The notes under the pieces are model-generated. The model saw nothing but the letters and a program-made list of their open reading frames with translations, made no database searches and was not told the origin of the DNA. Below are positions 1 through 5,896 of a DNA stretch of 14,410 nucleotides, one piece after another. The stretch is from an uncultured Rikenella sp. GTDB lineage: Bacteria; Bacteroidota; Bacteroidia; Bacteroidales; Rikenellaceae. The translations under genes were made by a program, and so were the position numbers. The first letter of the stretch is position 1, and the number at the start of each line of letters is the position of its first letter. The stretch covers positions 1 to 14,410 of the forward strand of contig CAJTNK010000049.1 in the NCBI GenBank assembly GCA_910577885.1, read 5' to 3'.

Positions 1-245
1 ATTCAACTATTTCGCACTTGGCGAAATAGAATGAATCGCCAAGGCGCGCGGACAATGACTATTGGGCGGAGCTGTTGGCCAAAGTGGCTGTCACGAAGAG
101 CGAGTTGCCGCCAGCGGAAGAGCGAGTGAACGCAGTGAATGTAGCTCGCGCCGCGCGGGGTGGCGGCGACTCGCGCGATCGCAGATCGCGGTTTGTTGCG
201 AATCGCGGTTTTCGGCCGGCGCCAGCGGGCTTATCTGAGCAAATG

Positions 246-548
246 CCAGTTTTCGAGTGCCGAGCGGCACCGGCTTTCCGCCGGGGGTAGCGTCGACCGT
301 CAAAGGGAGATCAGGGCCAAGCTTGGGGCTGAGCCAGTCGCGATGCTTCGCATCGCCGTCCTCTGCGGTGCCGCTGGGCACTCCAACCGGGGTTTTGCAT
401 AGCCTCAAGGGGGGCGCGCCCGAGGACGAACTTTCTTTGCTGATGGTTTGCAGCTGGTCAGCAAGCAGGAAAACTGCGACCCTTTAGGGTGGCGCGAGCC
501 TCCATCACCCCGGGCGGTGCGAGGTGCCGCTCGGCACTCGAAAACTGG
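246..548. repeat. 26-bp perfect inverted repeat flanking 251 bp
   Basis: Positions 246-271 and 523-548 are exact reverse complements over 26 bases. Each arm contains the near-palindrome GTGCCGAGCGGCAC next to a GTTTTCGA or TCGAAAAC stretch. The roughly 300-bp span has no coding capacity, so it could be a non-autonomous mobile element, or simply two oppositely oriented copies of one intergenic module. I see no clear target-site duplication, and related GCCGAGCGGCAC pieces occur near 3507 and 10197 without a partner, which favours the module reading. Confidence 0.5.
340..356. repeat. GCGATGC hairpin module, copy 1
   Basis: A 7-bp perfect stem (GCGATGC / GCATCGC) with a TTC loop. Two further copies, with loops TAC and GTA (the same loop read on opposite strands), lie at 3754-3770 and 10029-10045. 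All three are in gene-free blocks, so this is a dispersed intergenic hairpin. Function unknown. Confidence 0.7.
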
Positions 549-561
549 TTTTTGGGGCAAA

Positions 562-588
562 GTTTTCTTGCCCGAATGGTCAGTAAAA
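562..588 (-). repeat. 27-bp intergenic module, copy A
   Basis: Read on the minus strand, this segment matches 3246-3272 at 25 of 27 positions. Both copies contain the CCATTCGGGC core followed by AGAAAAC. It lies directly beside the right arm of the 26-bp inverted repeat, so modules of the family abut here. Confidence 0.65.
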
Positions 589-644
589 TAGCCTGTTGGG
601 TATGCTCGGCACGCGAAAACCCGGGGTGTTTTTTACCGGTTGCG

Positions 645-684
645 AAAAAAAGACCGGTAGAAAAGAAACCTTTTTCTACCGGTC
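645..684 (-). terminator. Rho-independent terminator after the Nfn-type operon
   Basis: A 13-bp stem (652-664 with 672-684, GACCGGTAGAAAA and its complement) with a 7-nt loop. On the minus strand it is followed by a run of T (the A-run at 645-651). It lies about 45 bp beyond the stop of the minus-strand gene at 731, where an intrinsic terminator is expected. There is no T-run on the plus-strand side. Confidence 0.85.
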
Positions 685-730
685 GACCGTAACTGAGCAC
701 AAGTATGGCCAGTCAAAAGAGGAGAAGGGG

Positions 731-2131
731 CTACTTATTCTCCGCCTGCTGTTCCTTGATGTAGGCATCGATGGCCGCCGCTGCTTTCCGGCCCGCCCCC
801 ATCGCCAAAATCACCGTCGCAGCACCCGTCACCGCATCTCCCCCCGCAAAGACTCCCCGGCGTGTGGTCGTTCCGGCCTCGGTCGCCTCGAGACACCCGC
901 GACGCGTTACTTCGAGCCCCGGCGTCGTGGCCGCGATCAGCGGATTCGGCGAGGTCCCCAAGGCCATAATCACCGTCGAACACGGAAGGTCGAACTCCGA
1001 TCCCGGCACTTCGACCGGCGACCGCCGTCCCGAAGCATCCGGTTCGCCCAGCTCCATCCGCACGCACCGGATACCGGTCACCCAACCCTGCTCGTCGCCG
1101 AGCACTTCGACCGGGTTGGTCAACATCCGAAAGTCGATTCCCTCCTCTTTGGCGTGGTGTACCTCCTCGCGTCGAGCCGGCAGCTCGGCTTCCGACCGGC
1201 GGTAGACGATAAACGCTTCGGCTCCCAGCCGTTTGGCGGTCCGTACGGCGTCCATCGCCACGTTCCCGCCTCCCACCACAACGACCCGTTCGCCGGTGTA
1301 GATCGGCGTGTCGTACCCCTCGTCATAAGCGTGCATCAGGTTGGTGCGGGTCAGAAACTCGTTGGCCGAGACGACGCCGTTGAAGTTCTCGCCCGGAATG
1401 CCCATGAAACGCGGTAGACCGGCTCCCGAGCCGATGAAAACCGCCTCGAATCCCTCGTCGTCCATCAGCTGGTCGACGGTGACTGTCCGCCCCACCACCA
1501 CGTCGGTTTCGATCTTCACCCCGAGCCGACGGACATTCTCTATCTCCGGCGCCACAACCCCCTCTTTAGGCAGCCGGAACTCCGGAATCCCATACTGCAA
1601 CACCCCTCCCGGCCGGTGCAGCACCTCGAAAATAGTCACTTCGTACCCCGCCTTCGCCAAGTCCGCCGCACAGGCCAATCCCGCCGGTCCCGACCCGACG
1701 ACCGCCACCCGGTGCCCATTCTTCGGCCCCGCTTCGGCCAACGTCAAGTGGTTCTCCCGTCCCCAATCCCCCACAAACCGTTCCAGCTTCCCGATCGCCA
1801 CCGGTTCGCCCTTGACGCCCAGCACGCACGACCCCTCGCACTGCGTTTCCTGCGGGCAAACCCGTCCGCAGACCGACGGCAGCAACGAATCCTGGGCAAT
1901 CACCCGGGCAGCCCCCGCCAAATCCCCCTCGACCACGCAGCGGATGAAATCCGGAATCCGGACCGAAACCGGACACGCCTCCACACAACGCGGCTTTTTG
2001 CACCCCAGGCAACGCGTCGCTTCGAGCGTCGCCTCCTCCAGGTCGTAGCCGTAGCACACCTCCTCGAAATTCGTTGCCCGCACCTTCGGATCCTGTTCCC
2101 GTACGGGGACTCTCGGTATTTTGTTCGCCAT
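731..2131 (-). CDS. NADPH-dependent glutamate synthase small-subunit-like flavoprotein (NfnB/SudA type)
   Basis: A 466-residue flavoprotein of the GltD/NfnB family. Residues 41-53 carry Cys-x2-Cys-x4-Cys-x3-Cys-Pro (C41, C44, C49, C53) and residues 88-102 a second cysteine group (C88, C92, C98, C102), giving two sites typical of the N-terminal 4Fe-4S domain. An FAD-binding GSGPAG lies at about 146-151, an NADPH-type Rossmann motif VVVVGGGNVAMDA at 283-295, and the C-terminal FAD motif FAGGDAVTG follows at about 427. Family members act as the glutamate synthase small subunit or as the large subunit of NADH-dependent ferredoxin:NADP+ oxidoreductase. No glutamate synthase large subunit is present; the partner upstream is an NfnA-like 2Fe-2S flavoprotein ending 25 bp away. 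I therefore favour an Nfn (electron-bifurcating transhydrogenase) or sulfide dehydrogenase-like role in the cytoplasm. Family assignment is firm; exact reaction is inferred. Databases may call it gltA, which should not be confused with citrate synthase. Confidence 0.93.
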   Translation of the reverse strand: MANKIPRVPVREQDPKVRATNFEEVCYGYDLEEATLEATRCLGCKKPRCVEACPVSVRIPDFIRCVVEGDLAGAARVIAQDSLLPSVCGRVCPQETQCEGSCVLGVKGEPVAIGKLERFVGDWGRENHLTLAEAGPKNGHRVAVVGSGPAGLACAADLAKAGYEVTIFEVLHRPGGVLQYGIPEFRLPKEGVVAPEIENVRRLGVKIETDVVVGRTVTVDQLMDDEGFEAVFIGSGAGLPRFMGIPGENFNGVVSANEFLTRTNLMHAYDEGYDTPIYTGERVVVVGGGNVAMDAVRTAKRLGAEAFIVYRRSEAELPARREEVHHAKEEGIDFRMLTNPVEVLGDEQGWVTGIRCVRMELGEPDASGRRSPVEVPGSEFDLPCSTVIMALGTSPNPLIAATTPGLEVTRRGCLEATEAGTTTRRGVFAGGDAVTGAATVILAMGAGRKAAAAIDAYIKEQQAENK

Positions 2132-2156
2132 GATAATTCGCTTGTTTTTCAGAAGA

Positions 2157-3035
2157 TTACAACCCGATATTGCATTTGTGCCCCGCCAGCCGTTCCGCCT
2201 CGATCGCTCGTTTTCGTTCCTCGATCGTCCGGTACATGCCCTGCCGCCGCATCGCCTCGTCGAAATCGACCTGATGGGCGTCGAATTCCGGTCCTTCGAC
2301 GCACGCGAACCGGATCCGGCCGCCGACCGTCACCCGACACGCCCCGCACATCCCCGTGCCGTCCACCATCAACGTGTTGAGACTTACGATTGTCGGTATG
2401 TTCAGTTCTTTGGTCGTCAGCGCCACGAATTTCATCATGATCATCGGCCCGATCGCCACCACGCAGTCGAAATGCCGTCCATCCCGTACGACCAAATCTT
2501 TCAACAGATTGGTCACCAGTCCTTTGTAGCCTTTCGAACCGTCGTCCGTCGCTATGTGTACGTTGGGCGTCAAGGCCCGAAACTCCTCTTCGAACAAAAT
2601 CAGACTTTCGTTCTTCGCCCCGATAATCACATCGGCCTGTACGCCATGTTCGGCCAGCCACTTGACTTGCGGGTAGACCGGCGCAGCGCCCAACCCGCCG
2701 GCCACGAACATGAATCGAGTCGCCGCCAGCTTCTCCGGCGTGTAGTGGATGAACTCCGAGGGGTGTCCGAGCGGCCCGACGAAGTCGGCAAAGCAATCGC
2801 CCTCCTCCAGAGCGACGATCCGCATGGTCGACGCGCCGATCGCCTGAATAACGATCGTTACGGTGCCTTTCCGAGCGTCGTAGTCGCAGATGGTCAGCGG
2901 AATACGTTCGCCTTTTTCGTCGACGATCACGATCAGGAACTGGCCCGGTTGAGCGGCGCAAGCCACGCGCGGCGCTTCGACCTCCATCAGGTAGATGGAG
3001 GGGGCCAGCTGGCTCTTTTTCAGAATCTGAAACAT
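2157..3035 (-). CDS. Sulfide/dihydroorotate dehydrogenase-like FAD/NAD-binding protein (NfnA/SudB type)
   Basis: A 292-residue member of the ferredoxin-reductase-like family that includes PyrK, NfnA and SudB. The N-terminal FAD barrel carries RIPLTIC (44-50) at the flavin-binding position. The nucleotide-binding motif GGLGAAPVYP is at 113-122. The C-terminal insertion MCGACRV (229-235) with C230, C233 and a later C245 in FACVEGP matches the 2Fe-2S site of this family. The frame stays open far upstream to about 3590, but that part is low-complexity repeat sequence. The ATG at 3035 starts a protein that aligns from residue 1 with the family, whose members are usually near 280-300 residues. It is the first gene of a two-gene operon with the large flavoprotein subunit (25-bp gap). 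Together they would move electrons between NADH, NADPH and ferredoxin. The polypeptide could alternatively be annotated as a dihydroorotate dehydrogenase electron-transfer subunit, but no pyrD is adjacent. Confidence 0.9.
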   Translation of the reverse strand: MFQILKKSQLAPSIYLMEVEAPRVACAAQPGQFLIVIVDEKGERIPLTICDYDARKGTVTIVIQAIGASTMRIVALEEGDCFADFVGPLGHPSEFIHYTPEKLAATRFMFVAGGLGAAPVYPQVKWLAEHGVQADVIIGAKNESLILFEEEFRALTPNVHIATDDGSKGYKGLVTNLLKDLVVRDGRHFDCVVAIGPMIMMKFVALTTKELNIPTIVSLNTLMVDGTGMCGACRVTVGGRIRFACVEGPEFDAHQVDFDEAMRRQGMYRTIEERKRAIEAERLAGHKCNIGL

Positions 3036-3131
3036 ATATTGTATCTGTAGTGTGTGTTTTGACAAGTTGGCAAGAGCCGTAGAGCGGGGGTCTCGGGCGA
3101 TGCTCCTCGTGTCGGGAGGCCGATAAGACAA

Positions 3132-3139
3132 CAAAGGTA
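3132..3139 (-). promoter_or_regulatory. Candidate -7 element of the Nfn-type operon
   Basis: On the minus strand this reads TACCTTTG, a full match to the Bacteroidetes -7 consensus TAnnTTTG. It lies about 95 bp upstream of the chosen ATG at 3035. The region about 20 nt further upstream reads TTCG rather than TTTG, so the -33 half is imperfect. The match also helps exclude the long upstream reading-frame extension, which would start before the promoter. Confidence 0.5.
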
Positions 3140-3245
3140 CGAATTTCGCGGCGATCTGCCGAACACGACCGGTCGGGTTGTTGGATTCTTGACCGAATGG
3201 TGAAATTTTGTTAAAGTCGGGGGTGCCGCTCGCACCCGTTGGGTG

Positions 3246-3272
3246 TTTTACTGGCCATTCGGGCGAGAAAAC
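3246..3272 (+). repeat. 27-bp intergenic module, copy B
   Basis: Matches the reverse complement of 562-588 at 25 of 27 positions. Immediately upstream, 3233-3245 forms a 5-bp mini-hairpin CACCC-GTT-GGGTG. The TTYTACTGGCC start of the module is shared with the 56-bp repeat at 3642-3697, which then diverges. This shows that the family is built from interchangeable parts. Confidence 0.65.
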
Positions 3273-3566
3273 CTGGCTGAGACAACCCCAGTAAGACACC
3301 CTATGGGTGTTCCTGGAGGCAACGCAACTGAAAACCGTACGCACGGTTCGTCGAGGCCTGCGGATTGAGCCCGCCAGCGTAGAAGTCCAACAATCGGACA
3401 CTGGAGCCCGTAACCGTCGTCGACCAACCGTACCCGCTGCCGCCGACGTTACGTAGTGCCCCAAAGCCTTTATAGTATCCTGCGTCGCGGAAGCCCGGGG
3501 CCGGGGACGAGCGGCACTCGGTATGGGCCTGGCGGGCGAGAAAACATTCTTTGTCCGCGCGCCTGG

Positions 3567-3610
3567 GGAAATCATTCCCGATAAACTCATCGTTTATCGG
3601 GTTGATTTCC
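3567..3610. repeat. Long imperfect hairpin (8 + 10 bp stem)
   Basis: GGAAATCA (3567-3574) pairs with TGATTTCC (3603-3610), and CCCGATAAAC pairs with GTTTATCGGG, around a short TCATC loop. Only a small internal mismatch interrupts the stem. Neither strand has a T-run after it, and no gene ends here, so it is not an obvious intrinsic terminator. It lies between the rimM terminator and the Nfn-type promoter. Role unknown. Confidence 0.6.
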
Positions 3611-3641
3611 TCTTAAGGCGGGGCGCGCGCACCCTCCGGGT

Positions 3642-3697
3642 GTTCTACTGGCCTGCCGGTTGCAAACTTCTTCGACTGCGCTCCCGCGCGGGGCCGC
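3642..3697 (+). repeat. 56-bp dispersed repeat, copy 1
   Basis: Identical at 55 of 56 positions to the reverse complement of 10063-10118, about 6.4 kb away. Both copies are preceded, in the sense of this strand, by a 5-bp mini-hairpin (here CACCC-TCC-GGGTG, 3630-3642). Near-perfect conservation in non-coding DNA on opposite strands implies recent copying, gene conversion or selection. It carries no open reading frame. Confidence 0.8.
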
Positions 3698-3753
3698 CTA
3701 CTAAGGTCGAGAGAACCCCGACAAAAGCCCCAACGGGGCCTCGCGGTGAGCTG

Positions 3754-3770
3754 GCGATGCTACGCATCGC
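3754..3770. repeat. GCGATGC hairpin module, copy 2
   Basis: Perfect 7-bp stem with loop TAC. It is identical to the reverse complement of 10029-10045 and differs from 340-356 only in the loop. Confidence 0.7.
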
Positions 3771-3871
3771 ATGGGACATCCGGAAGCGAAAACCCAACAA
3801 AGGGCGAGACCTCGGCGCTATGCTCTGACGGAAAAAGCTCAATAAAATGTCGTGTGCAAACGTCAGTTTAC

Positions 3872-3910
3872 AAAAAAAGCCCTGTACTGCGCCAGCGCGG
3901 TACAGGACTT
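3872..3910 (-). terminator. Rho-independent terminator after rimM
   Basis: CCTGTAC (3881-3887) pairs with GTACAGG (3900-3906), with further pairing possible in the GC-rich interior. On the minus strand the stem is followed by seven T (A-run 3872-3878). It lies about 45 bp beyond the rimM stop and closes the rpsP-rimM unit. Confidence 0.87.
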
Positions 3911-3952
3911 CAACAAAATCAAAAAGGTCTCCTCCGTCCCGGAATCAAAGAC

Positions 3953-4576
3953 TCACAACTCGAACAGTCCTTCCGGCAACTGAGCCCGTAGTTGTTTGCG
4001 CCGGGTGCTGACCACCTCCACCAGCTCGTCCGCCGCAGGCACCATTACCTCCCGGCCGTCGAACTCGACCCCCAACAGCGGATTCCCCGGATAGTCGTAG
4101 AAGGCAACCACAATTCCCCGCCGCCCCGTCGTCCGGTCGGTCAACTCGTAGCCGATCAAAGCTTCGAACTCCGTCTCATCCTCCACCCGCCGCCCCGTGG
4201 AACGCCCGTCCGCCGTCGAAGCAGCCCGATAGAGCACCTTGCCTACCAGCAACTCCGCCTCCGTCGCCCGTTCGAAGTCCTCGAAAAGCACCACCGCCGT
4301 CGTGCCGGAACTTCCGCCCCGCCGCTCGAACGAGGAGATAAAAAGCGGAACCGCCAGTGAATCGATTTCGATCCACAGCGGTTCCGCTGTCTCCGCGACC
4401 TCCGGAAAAGTGTCGAAAAGCGTCACCAACAACGCCCCGTCATACTGTCGTTCCACCTCGCCCCGCCGCAAAGTAATGATTCCGTACCCCTTCTTGATAC
4501 GTCCCACCGCGTTCTGCTCCTCGGCGATCACCGCTGCGGCGCGTTCGGCATAAGCGAGTGGCTGACTCTTTCCCAT
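3953..4576 (-). CDS. rimM: Ribosome maturation factor RimM
   Basis: A 207-residue RimM-like protein. RimM binds ribosomal protein S19 in the 30S head and assists late maturation of 16S rRNA in the cytoplasm. The N-terminal barrel begins with VGRIKKGYGI (about 24-33), a divergent form of the usual VG(R/K)I...HG start, and runs through EPLWIEID and the VLFEDF region. The C-terminal PRC-barrel is recognisable as LIGYELTDRTTG near 138 followed by GNPLLGVEF and VMVPAADELV. Position directly after rpsP (62-bp gap) supports the call, because the two are commonly linked. The protein is longer than the usual 165-180 residues owing to about 23 residues before the barrel. The ATG at 4576 is the only ATG available, but a GTG at residue 16 or 24 is a possible true start. 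Neither trmD nor rplS follows, unlike the classic proteobacterial operon. Confidence 0.86.
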   Translation of the reverse strand: MGKSQPLAYAERAAAVIAEEQNAVGRIKKGYGIITLRRGEVERQYDGALLVTLFDTFPEVAETAEPLWIEIDSLAVPLFISSFERRGGSSGTTAVVLFEDFERATEAELLVGKVLYRAASTADGRSTGRRVEDETEFEALIGYELTDRTTGRRGIVVAFYDYPGNPLLGVEFDGREVMVPAADELVEVVSTRRKQLRAQLPEGLFEL

Positions 4577-4638
4577 CGGTCTCTGTCTCCCGCCGCCCCC
4601 TCCCCTCGAAAAGCAGGAGGGGGCCGGCGGGGTTGAAA

Positions 4639-5193
4639 TTATTCGGCAGCCGTTTCAGCCGCAGCTTCCTCTTCCGCAGCAGCCGGAGCTTCTTCAGCCC
4701 CTTCTTCCGCCGTCGCTGCAGCAGCCTTAGCCGCTTCCGCCAACTTCGCCGCCAAAGCCGCCGCCTTGGCTTCTTTTACTTTCGTTTCCGCTTCGAGCCG
4801 TTCTTTGGCCGACTTGGCCCGAGCAGCTTCCTGCGCAGCCTTGGTCTGAGCCGCTTTGGCTTCCTTCTCGGCCACCCACTTGGCGAACTTCTGTTCGGCT
4901 ACTTCTTCCGTAAAGGCGCCTTTTTTCACCCCGCCATTCAAGTGGTGGCGGTACATGACCCCTTCTTTCGACAAAATCGAACGGGCCGTATCGGTCGGCT
5001 GTGCACCCATCCCGATCCAACGTACGGCGCTTTCGAAGTTCAGGTCGATCGTTGCCGGGTTGGTGTTCGGGTTGTAGGTTCCGAGTTTTTCGATGAAACG
5101 ACCGTCGCGCGGCGAACGGCTGTCCGCTACCACGATGTGATAAAAAGCGTACCCTTTTTTCCCGTGACGCGAGAGTCTGATTTTGGTTGACAT
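4639..5193 (-). CDS. rpsP: 30S ribosomal protein bS16 with Ala/Glu-rich C-terminal extension
   Basis: A 184-residue bS16, a primary assembly protein of the 30S body. The conserved core occupies about residues 1-85 (KIRLSRHGKKGYAFYHIVVAD, then DGRFIEKLGTYNP and the WIGMGAQPTDTARSIL segment). The remaining 95 or so residues are a Lys/Ala/Glu-rich, probably helical tail ending in an acidic Ala/Glu run. Such long tails are usual in Bacteroidetes bS16 and absent from the roughly 80-residue E. coli protein. The ATG at 5193 was chosen because the core begins there; the in-frame ATG at 5238 would add 15 residues with no family match. First gene of an operon with rimM. A consensus promoter lies about 135 bp upstream, leaving a long 5' leader. 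Confidence 0.95.
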   Translation of the reverse strand: MSTKIRLSRHGKKGYAFYHIVVADSRSPRDGRFIEKLGTYNPNTNPATIDLNFESAVRWIGMGAQPTDTARSILSKEGVMYRHHLNGGVKKGAFTEEVAEQKFAKWVAEKEAKAAQTKAAQEAARAKSAKERLEAETKVKEAKAAALAAKLAEAAKAAAATAEEGAEEAPAAAEEEAAAETAAE

Positions 5194-5263
5194 TTGGTTG
5201 TGTTTAAAATGGTGATTGTCAATCCCTTGTCTGCCCACAACGTTCTTTCTGTCGATGAACCGC

Positions 5264-5278
5264 GGAGAACGCGTCTCC
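5264..5278 (-). promoter_or_regulatory. Hairpin in the rpsP leader
   Basis: GGAGA and TCTCC form a 5-bp stem around a CGCGT loop (minus strand) inside the roughly 128-nt untranslated leader of rpsP. Ribosomal protein mRNAs often have leader structures for autoregulation. Nothing here shows binding, so this is only a candidate. Confidence 0.25.
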
Positions 5279-5327
5279 CCCGTTTCTCTGGTTTGTGCAA
5301 AACCGCCGTTGTTTCGGACAAGCGGCG

Positions 5328-5359
5328 CAAAGATATAAAATGTTTATCTTTACACCAAA
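5328..5359 (-). promoter_or_regulatory. rpsP-rimM promoter (TTTG, 20 nt, TATCTTTG)
   Basis: On the minus strand TTTG (5359-5356) is followed after 20 nt by TATCTTTG (5335-5328), a full match to the Bacteroidetes primary sigma consensus. Transcription would start near 5321. The element overlaps the candidate coaD -7 box on the other strand. Confidence 0.8.
5345..5352 (+). promoter_or_regulatory. Candidate coaD -7 element
   Basis: TATCTTTA matches TAnnTTTR and lies 24 bp before the coaD ATG. No clear TTTG is seen 19-21 nt upstream. It lies inside the spacer of the divergent rpsP promoter, so the two would compete for polymerase if both are used. Confidence 0.45.
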
Positions 5360-5375
5360 GTTTTTTCGTGTGGGT

Positions 5376-5849
5376 ATGGAGACAAAAACCGCTCTTTTCG
5401 CCGGGTCGTTCGACCCGTTTACGGCCGGACACCTGGATATCGTGCGCCGGGGGCTCGGGCTTTTCGACCGGATCGTCGTCGGTGTCGGGCACAACATCAA
5501 AAAAAAGGGGCTCCTCACGATGGAAAATCGCGTGCGGTTGATTCGCGACGCTTTCGGCGACGAACCGCGCGTGAGTGTCGAAGCGTACGAGGGGCTGACG
5601 ACCGATTTTTGCCACCGGCTGGGGGTGAGGATCCTGTTGCGCGGCATCCGGTCGGTGGACGACTTCGAGAGCGACCGCACGATCGACGCCATCAACAAAC
5701 GGCTCGACCCGGGGATCGAAACCTGCTACCTGTTTACCGCGCCGTCGCTCGGCGCCATCTCGTCGGCCGTGGTCAAGGAGCTGTTCGTCCACCGGGCCGA
5801 TGTCTCGTCGCTGCTCCCGCCGGGCATCGACCTCGAAAAATACCTCTGA
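5376..5849 (+). CDS. coaD: Pantetheine-phosphate adenylyltransferase (PPAT)
   Basis: A 157-residue nucleotidyltransferase that joins ATP and 4'-phosphopantetheine to form dephospho-CoA, the penultimate step of CoA synthesis. The N-terminal ALFAGSFDPFTAGHLDI (7-23) contains the family's phosphate-binding SFDP and the HxGH-like TAGH motif (H19). RGIRSVDDFESD in the middle and the late motif PSLGAISSAVVKEL, equivalent to the ISSTxVR(E/K) signature, complete the enzyme. Length equals that of typical PPAT (about 155-165 residues). The ATG at 5376 was preferred over one at 5295 because the extra 27 residues would be translated from promoter DNA and lie before the family start. It is monocistronic as far as can be seen: a new promoter starts 34 bp after its stop. 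Acyl carrier and CoA-transferase functions downstream depend on CoA, but no operon link is implied. Confidence 0.96.
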   Translation: METKTALFAGSFDPFTAGHLDIVRRGLGLFDRIVVGVGHNIKKKGLLTMENRVRLIRDAFGDEPRVSVEAYEGLTTDFCHRLGVRILLRGIRSVDDFESDRTIDAINKRLDPGIETCYLFTAPSLGAISSAVVKELFVHRADVSSLLPPGIDLEKYL

Positions 5850-5859
5850 TACGCTCTTT

Positions 5860-5890
5860 TTTGAACCCCGACGGACTTTTCGTATCTTTG
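5860..5890 (+). promoter_or_regulatory. Strong Bacteroidetes promoter of the structured RNA
   Basis: TTTG (5860-5863) is followed after 19 nt by TATCTTTG (5883-5890), matching both halves of the consensus. A transcript would start at about 5896-5898, about 28 nt before the first paired arm of the structured segment. The promoter drives either a free RNA or the leader of the gene at 6180. Confidence 0.8.
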
Positions 5891-5896
5891 CGGGGG

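Larger units (their letters stand above)
1..644. other. Gene-free block rich in repeat modules
   Basis: I see no credible gene here: the open frames on both strands are short, overlap one another in several frames and show no domain or protein-like composition. The block contains a 26-bp perfect inverted repeat (246-271 and 523-548), a GCGATGC hairpin (340-356), a mini-hairpin of the ACCC-TTT-GGGT type (479-490) and a 27-bp module (562-588) that recurs near 3246. It sits downstream of the minus-strand Nfn-type pair. The left edge of the window cuts whatever lies beyond. Confidence 0.7.
3140..3850. other. Gene-free block with modular repeats
   Basis: No credible coding sequence: the open frames are arginine/proline-rich, overlap in several frames and show no domain. 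The block holds the 27-bp module at 3246-3272 preceded by a CACCC-GTT-GGGTG mini-hairpin, a similar ACACCC-TAT-GGGTGT hairpin near 3296, a GAGCGGCACTCGG piece near 3509, the long hairpin at 3567-3610, a 56-bp repeat at 3642-3697 with its own mini-hairpin, and the GCGATGC hairpin at 3754-3770. Confidence 0.65.

Noticed and set aside
75..487. Several 60-105-codon open frames in the first 500 bp
   Set aside because: They overlap one another on both strands, cross inverted repeats and have no recognisable protein features.
3036..3590. A 185-residue N-terminal extension of the NfnA-like gene up to an ATG at 3590
   Set aside because: The extra part is Arg/Pro-rich, runs through the intergenic repeat modules and the candidate promoter, and has no family match; the family start coincides with the ATG at 3035.
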